DNA from: Thermopolyspora sp040678635
Lineage (GTDB): Bacteria; Actinomycetota; Actinomycetes; Streptosporangiales; Streptosporangiaceae
Assembly: GCF_040678635.1 (NCBI RefSeq)
Contig: NZ_JBFATZ010000002.1
Span: forward strand, 186,001-250,000
DNA: 64,000 nt
Direction: 5' to 3'
Within the stretch, counting starts at the first letter, position 1, and each line of letters begins with the position of its first letter. Below, piece after piece: positions 41,950 through 50,098 of this stretch. Below the pieces are notes generated by a model. It had not been told where the DNA came from. It saw only the letters and a program-made list of their open reading frames with translations, and ran no database searches. The translations under genes and the position numbers were made by a program.

Positions 41950-42438
41950 CTACCCGACCTCGGGCGGAAGCTGCAGTATGAGACCGTACTCGGCCATGAT
42001 CTTCTTCATCAGCGAGATGTCCCGCGGGCCCGGCGGCAGCTCCGCGAGCGCCTGGTAGTAGCGCTCAAGGCCGGCCGGCGAGACCACCGAGATGATCCTC
42101 GCCTCGTCGTCGTACGGGTTGCGGAAGGTGTGCACCACGTCCCGCGGCAGGAACAGGTAGTCGCCGAAGTTGAGCGTGAAGTCCTCGCCGCCCAGGTGGA
42201 CGTCGAGTCGCCCGGCCAGGCAGATGAACGACTCGTCCTCGCGGGTGTGCACGTGCGGAGGGGGGCCGTCGACGTGCGGAGGGACGGCGTACTCGAACAG
42301 CGAGTAGGCGTCGTGGGTGGATGTGCCGTCGGTTTTCATCGTGATCCCGAGCCCGATCGCCGAGATCGCTCGACCACCGCGCGAGGAGAGCATGTAGCCA
42401 CCGCCGAGGGACACGGCCGCCTCCTTCAAGTTCGCCAC
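41950..42438 (-). CDS. Single-domain cupin protein
   Basis: 162 residues from a GTG at 42438. Cupin motif 1 is PPHVHTREDESFICLAGRLDVHLGG (H-x-H-x4-E) and motif 2 is GDYLFLPRDVVHTFRNP, so metal ligands are retained. The length and quercetinase-like pattern suggest a dioxygenase or isomerase, or an auxiliary protein. It is co-transcribed with the FMO gene. An inverted repeat at 42504-42520 upstream matches the operator near the IclR start. Confidence 0.85.
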   Translation of the reverse strand: MANLKEAAVSLGGGYMLSSRGGRAISAIGLGITMKTDGTSTHDAYSLFEYAVPPHVDGPPPHVHTREDESFICLAGRLDVHLGGEDFTLNFGDYLFLPRDVVHTFRNPYDDEARIISVVSPAGLERYYQALAELPPGPRDISLMKKIMAEYGLILQLPPEVG

Positions 42439-42503
42439 TTAGTCCGGTCCAGGTGTGTCGGAGATCACAGCGTGTAGTTCCGTCAGGTGATGCGCAAGCG
42501 ACC

Positions 42504-42522
42504 GTCCCGCTCACCGGGACTC
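42504..42522. promoter_or_regulatory. IclR operator, site B (upstream of cupin-FMO operon)
   Basis: GTCCCG-CTCAC-CGGGAC is a perfect 6-bp inverted repeat with a five-base spacer, followed by TC. It is identical in 18 of 19 positions to site A at 43368-43386 and lies 66 bp upstream of the cupin start. Confidence 0.72.
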
Positions 42523-42550
42523 GCATCGGCCGACGGGACGCGGCGGAGAC

Positions 42551-42611
42551 GGTGGAATCCGGGGGGATCCGGGCGGAATTCGGATGGGATTCGGGTGGAA
42601 TTCGGGCGGAT
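42551..42611. repeat. Degenerate GGAATTCGGG repeat between cupin and IclR genes
   Basis: About five imperfect units of 10-12 bp (GGAATTCGGGTG, GGAATTCGGGCG and variants) fill the gap just after the IclR stop. No coding role is apparent. Confidence 0.6.
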
Positions 42612-42620
42612 GCGGCGAGG

Positions 42621-43388
42621 TCAGCGCCGGGTCGAGTACGCCCGGGACGCCGCCGAGGCGGCGAGCCGTACGGCCGGGCCGATGCGATCCACCCGCACCA
42701 GCGCGGTCGGTCCGGTGACGGAGAGCGCCGCGACCACGTCGCCGAGCGGCCCGAAGATCGGGGCCGCCACGCAGCTCACCCCGATGTTCCCCTCCTCGCG
42801 GTCGATCGCCCACCCACGCGGCGGAATCGCGGTCAGCTCGCGCATGATCGCCACCGTGCTGGTCAGCGTCCGCGGCGTGCGCGCCGGCATGCCCGCGGAG
42901 AGGACCGCCCCGATGGTCGCGCTATCGGAGTAGGCGAGGATCGCCCGCCCCAGCGCCGAGCAGTACGCCGGAATCATCCCGCCCACCTGGGACAACATCG
43001 GCATCGGCCGATGCCCGGTGATCTTCTCGACGATCAGGATCTGGGTGCCGTCGAGCACCCCGAGCTGCACCGTCGTCTTCGCCGCGTTGTGCAGATCCTG
43101 CAGGAACGGCAGCACGGCCTCGCGCAGTTCGTGCCGGATCGGGGCGAGGCTGGAGATCTCGAACAGCCGGTTGCCGATCCGGTAGCGGTCCCGCGGCTTG
43201 TCCAGCCAGCCGAGTCTGATCATTCGGTCGGCGATGCGGTGCGTGGTCGACCGCGGCAGCCCGCACCGGGCGACCAGGGCCGACAACGTCAGCTCACGGT
43301 GCGTGGCGTCGAAGGCGCCCAGAATCGCCGCGGCGCGATCGAGCCCGCCGAGCCCTTCGGGACTCGAGTCCCGCTCAGCGGGACTCAC
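42621..43388 (-). CDS. IclR-family regulator of the aromatic cluster
   Basis: 255 residues when read from a GTG at 43388. The winged HTH is at about 14-75 (LDRAAAILGAF, LTLSALVARCGLPRSTTHRIADRMI) and the effector domain follows, with CSALGRAILAY and GVSCVAAPIFGPLGDVVAALSV. No other canonical start lies between 43388 and the HTH, although this one is only two bases from the divergent SDR start and inside an operator. It most likely regulates both the SDR-to-LigB operon and the cupin-FMO operon. Confidence 0.9.
   Translation of the reverse strand: MSPAERDSSPEGLGGLDRAAAILGAFDATHRELTLSALVARCGLPRSTTHRIADRMIRLGWLDKPRDRYRIGNRLFEISSLAPIRHELREAVLPFLQDLHNAAKTTVQLGVLDGTQILIVEKITGHRPMPMLSQVGGMIPAYCSALGRAILAYSDSATIGAVLSAGMPARTPRTLTSTVAIMRELTAIPPRGWAIDREEGNIGVSCVAAPIFGPLGDVVAALSVTGPTALVRVDRIGPAVRLAASAASRAYSTRR
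43358..43386. promoter_or_regulatory. IclR operator, site A (overlapping two divergent starts)
   Basis: GAGTCCCG (43366-43373), spacer CTCAG and CGGGACTC (43379-43386) form a perfect 8-bp inverted repeat. The left arm is also half of a 16-bp perfect palindrome CGGGACTCGAGTCCCG at 43358-43373, so three half-sites are stacked. The same element recurs as site B at 42504. It sits at the junction of the IclR and SDR genes, as expected for autoregulation. Confidence 0.72.
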
Positions 43389-43390
43389 GG

Positions 43391-44245
43391 TTGGCTCCGG
43401 GGGGTCATACGAGTGAGGCTAACCCCGTCGCCGACGGCGACCAAGACTCCGTACTTCGGGAGGCCGCCATCACCGCTGGAACCGCTCTCGTCGGTGGCGG
43501 CGCCACCGGAATCGGATACGCGATCGCCGAGCACCTCGCCCGGGCGGGTCACCGCGTCGTCATCACCGGCCGCCGCCCCGACGTGCTGGAGGCCGCCGCG
43601 TCCCGCCTGCGCGCGCGGACCGGCGGCGTCGTGGACGCGCTCGTCAACGACGTGTCCGACCCGCACGCCGCCGAGGCGGCCATGCGCGAGGTCGAGAGCC
43701 GCGGCGGCACGCTCGACATCCTCGTGCTCAACGCGGGCGGCCCCCCGCCGGGCCGCATCCTCGACGTCGACGACAAACGCTGGCAGGAGGCGTTCGACCT
43801 GCTCCTGCTCGGCCCGCTGCGGCTCGCCCGGCTCGCGCTCCCCGCGATGGCGTCACGCGGCTTCGGCCGGGTCGTCTTCATCACCTCCAACGCGGTGCGG
43901 CAGCCGCAGCCCGACCTGGCCACGTCCGTGGTCCTGCGCTCGGCGGTGCACGCCGCGGCGAAGCTGCTCGCCCGCGAGTTCGCCGCCGAGGGCGTCACCG
44001 TCAACTGCGTCGCCCCCGGAGCCACCGCCACCGAGCGCCGCGCGCAGATCTTGAACAACCGGGCCACGGCCAGCGGCGTCGACTACGCGACCCTCGACGC
44101 CGAGGACACCGCGACCATCCCCGTCGGCCGGGCCGCCCGGCCCGAGGAGGTCGCCGCGGCCGTGGCCTTCCTGGCCTCACCGGCCGCGAGCTTCGTCAAC
44201 GGGACGGTGCTCACCGTCGACGGCGGAAGAACGGAGACGATCTGA
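43391..44245 (+). CDS. SDR-family protein with atypical cofactor and active-site motifs
   Basis: 284 residues from a TTG at 43391, the only canonical start before the core. The cofactor motif is GGGATGIG rather than TGGxxGIG, since the usual threonine is glycine. NAGG and VNCVAPGATATE are normal. Where classical SDRs have Tyr-x3-Lys, this protein reads LRSAVHAAAKLLA, with the lysine but no tyrosine. Such a subfamily exists among FabG-like paralogues and may work differently or bind without catalysis. Its stop overlaps the next start. Confidence 0.83.
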   Translation: MAPGGHTSEANPVADGDQDSVLREAAITAGTALVGGGATGIGYAIAEHLARAGHRVVITGRRPDVLEAAASRLRARTGGVVDALVNDVSDPHAAEAAMREVESRGGTLDILVLNAGGPPPGRILDVDDKRWQEAFDLLLLGPLRLARLALPAMASRGFGRVVFITSNAVRQPQPDLATSVVLRSAVHAAAKLLAREFAAEGVTVNCVAPGATATERRAQILNNRATASGVDYATLDAEDTATIPVGRAARPEEVAAAVAFLASPAASFVNGTVLTVDGGRTETI

Positions 44246-44748
44246 TGGCACAGTCGGGACCCGACTTCAGCATGGCCGACTTCCTCGGCGCGATCTCGGC
44301 CACCGTACGGCCCGGCCCCGCCCGCCCGGTCGTCGTCCACGCCGACGAGCTGGAGGAACTCCCCGCCGACCAGGTCCACAATCCCACCCGCCTGCTCATC
44401 GCCGGCAGGCTGCCCACCACCACCTTCGAGATCTTCCGCCAGACCATCCCGCCCGGCCTCAGCTCCGACATGCAGCGCCACCACCACGAGACCGTCCACT
44501 ACGTCATCTCGGGCGAGGGCCACAGCGAGATCGAGGACGACACCGAGACCTGGTCCACCGGCGACTTCATCTACACCCCGCCGTGGACCTGGCACCGCCA
44601 CTACAACGACTCCACCGAGCGCCCGGTCGAGTTCCTCACGATCGAGAACTCCCGCCTGCTCGGCCTGCTCGGCGTCGGCCGCAGGCAGAGCGCCGGCCTG
44701 GCGACCGTCAAGGAGGCCCGCGAGCGCTTCGAGGAGGACCCGCGATGA
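44245..44748 (+). CDS. Cupin-domain protein of the aromatic operon
   Basis: 167 residues, ATG overlapping the SDR stop by one base. Motif 1 RHHHETVHYVISGEGHSEIEDD has a histidine pair and a downstream glutamate region; motif 2 is GDFIYTPPWTWHRHYN. It resembles gentisate-dioxygenase-type single cupins. It may be a ring-cleaving or decarboxylating partner or a metal-dependent isomerase. The start and stop overlaps on both sides imply tight co-translation. Confidence 0.84.
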   Translation: MAQSGPDFSMADFLGAISATVRPGPARPVVVHADELEELPADQVHNPTRLLIAGRLPTTTFEIFRQTIPPGLSSDMQRHHHETVHYVISGEGHSEIEDDTETWSTGDFIYTPPWTWHRHYNDSTERPVEFLTIENSRLLGLLGVGRRQSAGLATVKEARERFEEDPR

Positions 44749-45623
44749 GTGACCTGCCCGAGCACATCAGCATCTGGGGCGAGCTCGGCGACGTGGACCA
44801 CGAGCTGCGCCACGTGGACGTCGGCGGCGTCCGCACCCGCGTGCTGCGGGCCGGGTCGGGTCCCGACCTGATCCTGCTGCACGGCACCGGCGGGCACCTG
44901 GAGGCCTACGCCCGCGACATCGCCGCCCTCGCCGAGAGCTTCCGCGTCACCGCGTACGACATGGTCGGCCACGGCTGGTCGGACCTGCCGGACACGCCGT
45001 ACACGATCGACGTGCTCACCGCCCACCTCATCGGCCTGATGGACGCCCTCGACGTCGACGCCGCGCACCTGTCGGGCGAGTCCCTCGGCGGCTGGGTGAC
45101 CGCCTGGACGGCCGCCCACCACCCCGACCGCGTGGACCGCCTCGTGCTCAACACCCCCGGCAACATCGCCAACAAGCCCGAGGTGATGGCCCGGCTCCGG
45201 GAGAGCACGATGGCCGCCGTCCGCACCCCCGACGACGCCACCGTACGCCGCCGGGTGGAGTTCCTGTTCCACCACAAGGAGATGGTCACCGACGAGCTGG
45301 TGAACCTGCGGCGCGCCGTCTACAGCCGCCCCGGCTTCGTCCGGGCGATCGCCAACACGCTGGTGCTGCAGGATCCCGAGGTGCGCAAGGACTTCGCCTG
45401 GGACCCCGCCTGGGTCGGCCGGATCACCGCCCCCACCCTGCTGCTGTGGACCGAGCACGACCCCACCGGCGGGCTCGACGAGGCCGCGATGCTCCTGGAG
45501 TGGCTGCCCGACGCCCGCCTGCACGTGATCGCCGACGCGGGCCACTGGCCGCAGTGGGAGAAACCCGACGAATACCTGCGCGTCCACCACGACTTCCTCC
45601 TCCTCGGCAAGGACCCGGCATGA
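44745..45623 (+). CDS. Alpha/beta hydrolase of meta-cleavage type (MhpC/HsaD-like)
   Basis: 292 residues, ATG overlapping the preceding stop (ATGA). The oxyanion strand LILLHGTGGHLEAY, the nucleophile serine in LSGESLGGWVTAW, the acid in LLLWTEHDPTGG and the histidine in DAGHWPQWEKPDEY complete the triad. C-C bond hydrolases that open meta-cleavage products have this pattern. The LigB-type dioxygenase gene overlaps its stop, so the two are consecutive steps of one aromatic ring pathway. Confidence 0.88.
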   Translation: MSDLPEHISIWGELGDVDHELRHVDVGGVRTRVLRAGSGPDLILLHGTGGHLEAYARDIAALAESFRVTAYDMVGHGWSDLPDTPYTIDVLTAHLIGLMDALDVDAAHLSGESLGGWVTAWTAAHHPDRVDRLVLNTPGNIANKPEVMARLRESTMAAVRTPDDATVRRRVEFLFHHKEMVTDELVNLRRAVYSRPGFVRAIANTLVLQDPEVRKDFAWDPAWVGRITAPTLLLWTEHDPTGGLDEAAMLLEWLPDARLHVIADAGHWPQWEKPDEYLRVHHDFLLLGKDPA

Positions 45624-46555
45624 GCGAGATCATCGGCGCCGTCGGCATCTCCCACGCCCCGTTCGCCACCATGACGCCCCCGCCGGACCCGTCCGGCCCC
45701 GGCGGTAGATTCCTGGCCGACGCCGCCCGCGTCGCCGACGCCGTCGCCCGCCTGCGCCCCGACGCCGTCGTCGTCATCGGCCCCGACCACTTCCACGCGA
45801 ACTTCTACGACGCCATGCCGCCGTTCGTGCTCGGCGTCGAGGAGGCCGTCGCCTTCGGCGACTTCGGCACCCGCGCCGGCCCGCTGCCCGTCGCCTCCGA
45901 CCTCGCCTGGCCGATCCGCGACGGCCTCGCCGACGCCGGCTTCGACGTCTCGCTGTCGTACTCGCTCACCGTCGACCACGGCATCGTCCAGTCCTACGAC
46001 ATGCTCATGAACGGCGCCGACGTCCCCCTCGTCCCCCTGGTCGTCAACACCGCCGCCCCGCCGCTCCCCGCCCTCGACCGCTGCCTCAACCTCGGCGCCG
46101 CCCTCGGCGCCACGATCCGCGCCGCCGCCCACCCCGCCCGCGTCCTCCTCATCGGCAGCGGCGGCCTGTCCCACTGGCTGCCTTCCAACGACCCCCGCGA
46201 CCCGACCGTCGTCGGCCGCCGCCGCGAATCGGTCATCCACGGCCGCAAGGACGTCCGCGCCGTCGCCGAGGAACGCGAGCCCCGCGTCCGCGCCATGGGC
46301 GGCAACCCCAACGCCCCCGTCAACGCCACCTGGGACACCTGGTTCCTCAAGCAACTCGCCACCCCCGACCTCGCGCCGATCACCGCCCTGGGCGACGCGG
46401 GCGTCGAGGAGAACGCCGGCCGCGGCGGCCACGAGATCAGAACCTGGCTCATCGCCCTCGCCGCCACCGCGACCCCCCTGGTGTGGACCAGCTACGAGCC
46501 CGTCCCCGAGTGGATCACCGGCATGGGCATCGGCGCCACCTTCGACGTCGCCTGA
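45620..46555 (+). CDS. Class III extradiol ring-cleavage dioxygenase (LigB/MhpB family)
   Basis: 311 residues, ATG overlapping the hydrolase stop (ATGA). The Fe(II)-binding and catalytic histidines are in GISHAPF near the start, GPDHFHANF, SLTVDHGIVQ and SGGLSHWLP, all characteristic of LigB-fold 2,3-dihydroxyphenylpropionate-type dioxygenases. It opens a catechol ring next to one of its hydroxyls. The hydrolase would then split the product. The actual ring substrate is unknown. Confidence 0.9.
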   Translation: MSEIIGAVGISHAPFATMTPPPDPSGPGGRFLADAARVADAVARLRPDAVVVIGPDHFHANFYDAMPPFVLGVEEAVAFGDFGTRAGPLPVASDLAWPIRDGLADAGFDVSLSYSLTVDHGIVQSYDMLMNGADVPLVPLVVNTAAPPLPALDRCLNLGAALGATIRAAAHPARVLLIGSGGLSHWLPSNDPRDPTVVGRRRESVIHGRKDVRAVAEEREPRVRAMGGNPNAPVNATWDTWFLKQLATPDLAPITALGDAGVEENAGRGGHEIRTWLIALAATATPLVWTSYEPVPEWITGMGIGATFDVA

Positions 46556-46633
46556 CGCCGCGGCACGCTGCTCGCCCGGGTGATCCGGCTCTGACGGGTC
46601 CTGCCATGCGCGGGGTGTGCGTCCGCGTTCCGC
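46556..46633. other. Gap between LigB-type and LacI genes
   Basis: 78 bp between two convergent stops, no gene or clear hairpin seen. Confidence 0.5.
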
Positions 46634-47638
46634 TCACGCCGATTCGCGCACGATCAGGTCGGTCGGCAGGATCACGTGGTCGGTGGTGCGCTCGGCCGGG
46701 GGAGTGAGCAGCAGCCGCACCATCGCGGTCGCCTGGTCGACGACCGGATGGCGGACGGTGGTGAGCGGGGGATCGGTGAACTTGGCGGCCTCGATGTCGT
46801 CGAAGCCGACCACGGCGACGTCGTCGGGGACGCGGCGGCCGGCCTGGCGCAGGGCCTGCAGGGCGCCGATCGCCATCAGGTCGTTGGCGGCGAAGACGGC
46901 GTCGAGGTCCGGGTCGTCCTCCAGGAGTTGGCGCATGGCGAGCGCGCCGGACTCACGGGTGAAGTCGCCGACGGCGACGATCGAGCGGCGGGAGGAGCCG
47001 CGCAGGGCGTCGCGGTAGCCGGTGAGCCGGTCCTGGCCGCCGATCATGTCCTGCGGTCCCGCGATCGTGGCGATGCGGCGGCGGCCGGTGGCGAGCAGGT
47101 GCTCGACGGCCCGGCGGGCGCCGCCGACGTTGTCGTTGTCGGCGAAGGGCATGTCCACGTTGACGGCCGGCCTGCCGTACGAGACGACGGGGACGCCGAC
47201 GCGCACGATGGCGGCCGGGAGCGGGTCGGCGCTGTGCATGGAGACGAGCATGACGCCGTCCACGTGGCCGCCGGCGATGTAGCGCTCGATGCGGGCGTGG
47301 CTGCGCGGGGAGCTGGCGAGCATGAGCACGACCTGCTTGTCGGCCGCCTCCAGCTCCACGCTCACCGTGCGGATCACCATCGAGAACAGGGGATCGTCGG
47401 AGAACACCCGGGACGGGGGCTCGGAGGCGACCAGGGCGATCGAGTCCGTACGCCGGGTGACGAGGCTGCGGGCGGCCGAGTTGGGGATGTAGCCCAGCTC
47501 CTCGATCGCCCGCATCACGTTGTCCCGGATCTCCGGGGTGACCGTGGGCAGGCCGTTCACCACCCTGGACACGGTCGCCCGGGAGACCCCGGCGCGCGCC
47601 GCGACCGCCTCCAGCGTGGGTCGTCTCATCCTGGTCAC
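46634..47638 (-). CDS. LacI-family repressor (CebR-like)
   Basis: 334 residues from a GTG at 47638, which overlaps the beta-glucosidase stop (GTGA); an ATG at 47629 is a close alternative. The N-terminal HTH reads PTLEAVAARAGVSRATVSRVVNG with the LacI hinge PNSAARSLVTRRT, then a periplasmic-binding-like sugar domain. It is the last gene of the beta-glucoside operon and most likely represses it through the two GAGAGCGCTCTC sites upstream of the binding-protein gene, which resemble known CebR/CelR operators. Confidence 0.92.
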   Translation of the reverse strand: MTRMRRPTLEAVAARAGVSRATVSRVVNGLPTVTPEIRDNVMRAIEELGYIPNSAARSLVTRRTDSIALVASEPPSRVFSDDPLFSMVIRTVSVELEAADKQVVLMLASSPRSHARIERYIAGGHVDGVMLVSMHSADPLPAAIVRVGVPVVSYGRPAVNVDMPFADNDNVGGARRAVEHLLATGRRRIATIAGPQDMIGGQDRLTGYRDALRGSSRRSIVAVGDFTRESGALAMRQLLEDDPDLDAVFAANDLMAIGALQALRQAGRRVPDDVAVVGFDDIEAAKFTDPPLTTVRHPVVDQATAMVRLLLTPPAERTTDHVILPTDLIVRESA

Positions 47639-49080
47639 CGCACTCCGTTTCGCCTGATGACTTCGCGATACCACAACGCGCTGTCCTTGGGGAGCCGTCG
47701 CTGGGTCTCGTAGTCGATGTACACGATGCCGAATCTGGGACGGTAGCCCTCGGACCACTCGAAGTTGTCCAGCAGTGACCATACGAGATATCCGCGGAGA
47801 TCGGCGCCCGCGCGGATCGCGGCGTGCGCGGCCCGCAGGTGGCCGTCGAGGTAGGCCAGGCGGTCCGGGTCGGGGACGCGGTCGCCCTCGACGACGTCGT
47901 CGAAGGCCGCGCCGTTCTCCGTGACGAGCAGGCCGACCTGCGGATACTCGCGGGACAGGCGGATCAGCAGGGCGCCGAGGCCCGACGGGTCGATGCGCCA
48001 GCCCATCGACGTCGTCGGGCCGGTGGCGGGCTCGAAGCGGATGCCCTCGGTGCCGGGGAAGGCCGGGTTCACCGGCTCGCCGGGGTGGGCCGAGACCACG
48101 GTGGGGCTGTAGTAGTTGATGCCGAGCAGGTCCACCCGGGGGCTGATGAGTCGCAGGTCGCCGTCGCGGATGTGGCCGAGCCCGGCGTGGCGGTCCACGA
48201 TCTCCAGCACGTCCTCGGGGTAGTGGCCGCGCAGGGCGGGGTCGAGGAACTGGCGGTTCATCAGGCCGTCCACCAGCCGCGCCGCCGCCACGTCCGCCTC
48301 GCCGGCGGCGTCGGGCGGGGTGATGATCGGGGCGAGGTTGAGGGTGAGGGCGATCTCCTCGACTCCGGCGGCGCGCAGCTCGGCGGTGGCGAGGCCGTGG
48401 GCGAGCAGCAGGTGGTGGGCGGCGCGGAAGGCGTCGGCCGGGTCGGTACGGCCCGGCGCGTACAGGCCGGAGGCGTAGCCGAGGAAGGCGGCCACCCAGG
48501 GCTCGTTCAGCGTCGTCCAGGTGCGTACCCGGTCGCCGAGGCGGGCGTGCACGGCCCGCGTGTAGTCGATGAAGCGGTACGCGGTGTCGCGGTTCGGCCA
48601 GCCGCCGAGGTCCTCCAGCGGCTGGGGGAGGTCCCAGTGGTAGAGGGTGACATATGGGGTTATATCGGCGCGGAGCAGCTCGTCGACGAGCCGGTCGTAG
48701 AAGTCCAGCCCTCTGGCGTTGATCGCGCCCTGGCCGTCCGGCTGCACGCGGGGCCAGGCGATGGAGAAGCGGTAGGCCCGCAGGCCCAGGTCGCGCATGA
48801 GCGCCACGTCGTCGGCGTACCGGTGGTAGTGGTCGCACGCCACGTCCCCGGTCTCGCCGCCGGCGACCTTGCCCGGGGTGCGGGAGAAGGTGTCCCAGAT
48901 CGACGGGCCCCGGCCGTCCTCGGCGGCGGCGCCCTCGATCTGGTAGGCGGCCGTCGCCGCGCCCCACACGAAGTTGTCAGGAAAAATGGCCTCTTGTCCG
49001 TGCAGGTCGGCCTGGGCGAGCAGCCCCGACCGCCCCCGAATATCCGTGTCGATGATCGTTCTCCTTCCGTATCCGGTCAT
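47635..49080 (-). CDS. GH1 beta-glucosidase
   Basis: About 481 residues from an ATG at 49080; the short N-terminal leader is uncertain because the only SD lies inside it. The retaining GH1 mechanism residues are present: the acid/base glutamate in TWTTLNEPW and the nucleophile glutamate in LLVTENGAAF. FPDNFVWGAATAAYQIEGA is the classic N-terminal GH1 sequence. It cleaves cellobiose or aryl beta-glucosides in the cytoplasm after uptake by the adjacent ABC importer. Confidence 0.93.
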   Translation of the reverse strand: MTGYGRRTIIDTDIRGRSGLLAQADLHGQEAIFPDNFVWGAATAAYQIEGAAAEDGRGPSIWDTFSRTPGKVAGGETGDVACDHYHRYADDVALMRDLGLRAYRFSIAWPRVQPDGQGAINARGLDFYDRLVDELLRADITPYVTLYHWDLPQPLEDLGGWPNRDTAYRFIDYTRAVHARLGDRVRTWTTLNEPWVAAFLGYASGLYAPGRTDPADAFRAAHHLLLAHGLATAELRAAGVEEIALTLNLAPIITPPDAAGEADVAAARLVDGLMNRQFLDPALRGHYPEDVLEIVDRHAGLGHIRDGDLRLISPRVDLLGINYYSPTVVSAHPGEPVNPAFPGTEGIRFEPATGPTTSMGWRIDPSGLGALLIRLSREYPQVGLLVTENGAAFDDVVEGDRVPDPDRLAYLDGHLRAAHAAIRAGADLRGYLVWSLLDNFEWSEGYRPRFGIVYIDYETQRRLPKDSALWYREVIRRNGVR

Positions 49081-49249
49081 CCGTCCGATCCGGGGTCCCA
49101 TCCCCGGCGCGATCCGCGCCCGCGCACAGGGCCACACCGGACGCCACACGCTCATGCCCCTGCCCCCCGCTCCACGCGGAGGCCATGCGGGTCCTGCAGA
49201 CTCACGGGAACGCCCGGGGAACCACCGGGCCCGCCGAGCGGTACCGGCC

Positions 49250-50098
49250 TCACCCCTTGACCGCGCCCTGCATGATCCCGCCGATGATCTGCCGCCCGAG
49301 CAGCACGAACACGAGCACCAGCGGCAGCGTCGCGATCGCCGTCCCGGTCAGGCCCAGCGTGAAGTCCTGGACGTACCCGCTGGCCAGTTGCGACAGCGCG
49401 ACCTGCACCGTCGGGTTCTCCGGCGTCAGCACCACCAGCGGCCAGAAGTAGTCGTTCCAGGCCGTCATGAACGTGAGCATCCCGAGCACGGCGGCGGCCG
49501 GCCGCGCGATCGGCAGCACCACCCGCCAGAAGATCCCCCAGGTGGTCGCGCCGTCCACCCGCCCGGCCTCGATCAGCTCGGTCGGCAAGGCCCGCGACAG
49601 GTACTGCGTCATGAAGAACACGCCGAACGCGCTCACCAGCGAGGGCATGATGACCGCGTACATCGTCCCGGTCCACTCCAGCTTGATCATCAGCATGTAG
49701 AGCGGAATGATCCCGAGCTGGGTCGGCACCATCATCGTCGCGACGGTGAGCACGAGCAGCGCGTTGCGTCCGCGGAAGCGCAGCTTGGCGAACGCGAACC
49801 CGGCCAGCGTCGAGAACAGCATCACCGACAGCGTGATCGACCCGGCCACCAGCACCGAGTTGAGCAGCGCGAGCTGGAACGGCGCGGTGTCGAACACCCG
49901 CGCGACGTTGGCGAAGAAGTTGCCGCCCGGCAGCAGCGGCGGCGGCACCTGCGCCAGCGCCGAGTTGTCGTGCGAGGCGACGACCACGCTCCAGTAGATG
50001 GGGAACGCGGAGAAGAACGCCACCGCCAGCAGCGTCAGGTACGTCAGCGGCCGGGCCGCGGCGAACCGCCTGCGCACATCCGTGATCATGGTGCTCAT
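49250..50098 (-). CDS. Carbohydrate ABC permease, MalG/CebG type
   Basis: 282 residues, six membrane helices. The EAA motif region is ELIEAGRVDGATTWGIFWRVVLPIARPA and the protein ends GGIMQGAVKG, as CUT1 family MalG homologues do. Its ATG overlaps the stop of the MalF-type gene by one base. The ATPase is absent from the operon; CUT1 importers in actinomycetes usually share the MsiK ATPase encoded elsewhere. Confidence 0.93.
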   Translation of the reverse strand: MSTMITDVRRRFAAARPLTYLTLLAVAFFSAFPIYWSVVVASHDNSALAQVPPPLLPGGNFFANVARVFDTAPFQLALLNSVLVAGSITLSVMLFSTLAGFAFAKLRFRGRNALLVLTVATMMVPTQLGIIPLYMLMIKLEWTGTMYAVIMPSLVSAFGVFFMTQYLSRALPTELIEAGRVDGATTWGIFWRVVLPIARPAAAVLGMLTFMTAWNDYFWPLVVLTPENPTVQVALSQLASGYVQDFTLGLTGTAIATLPLVLVFVLLGRQIIGGIMQGAVKG

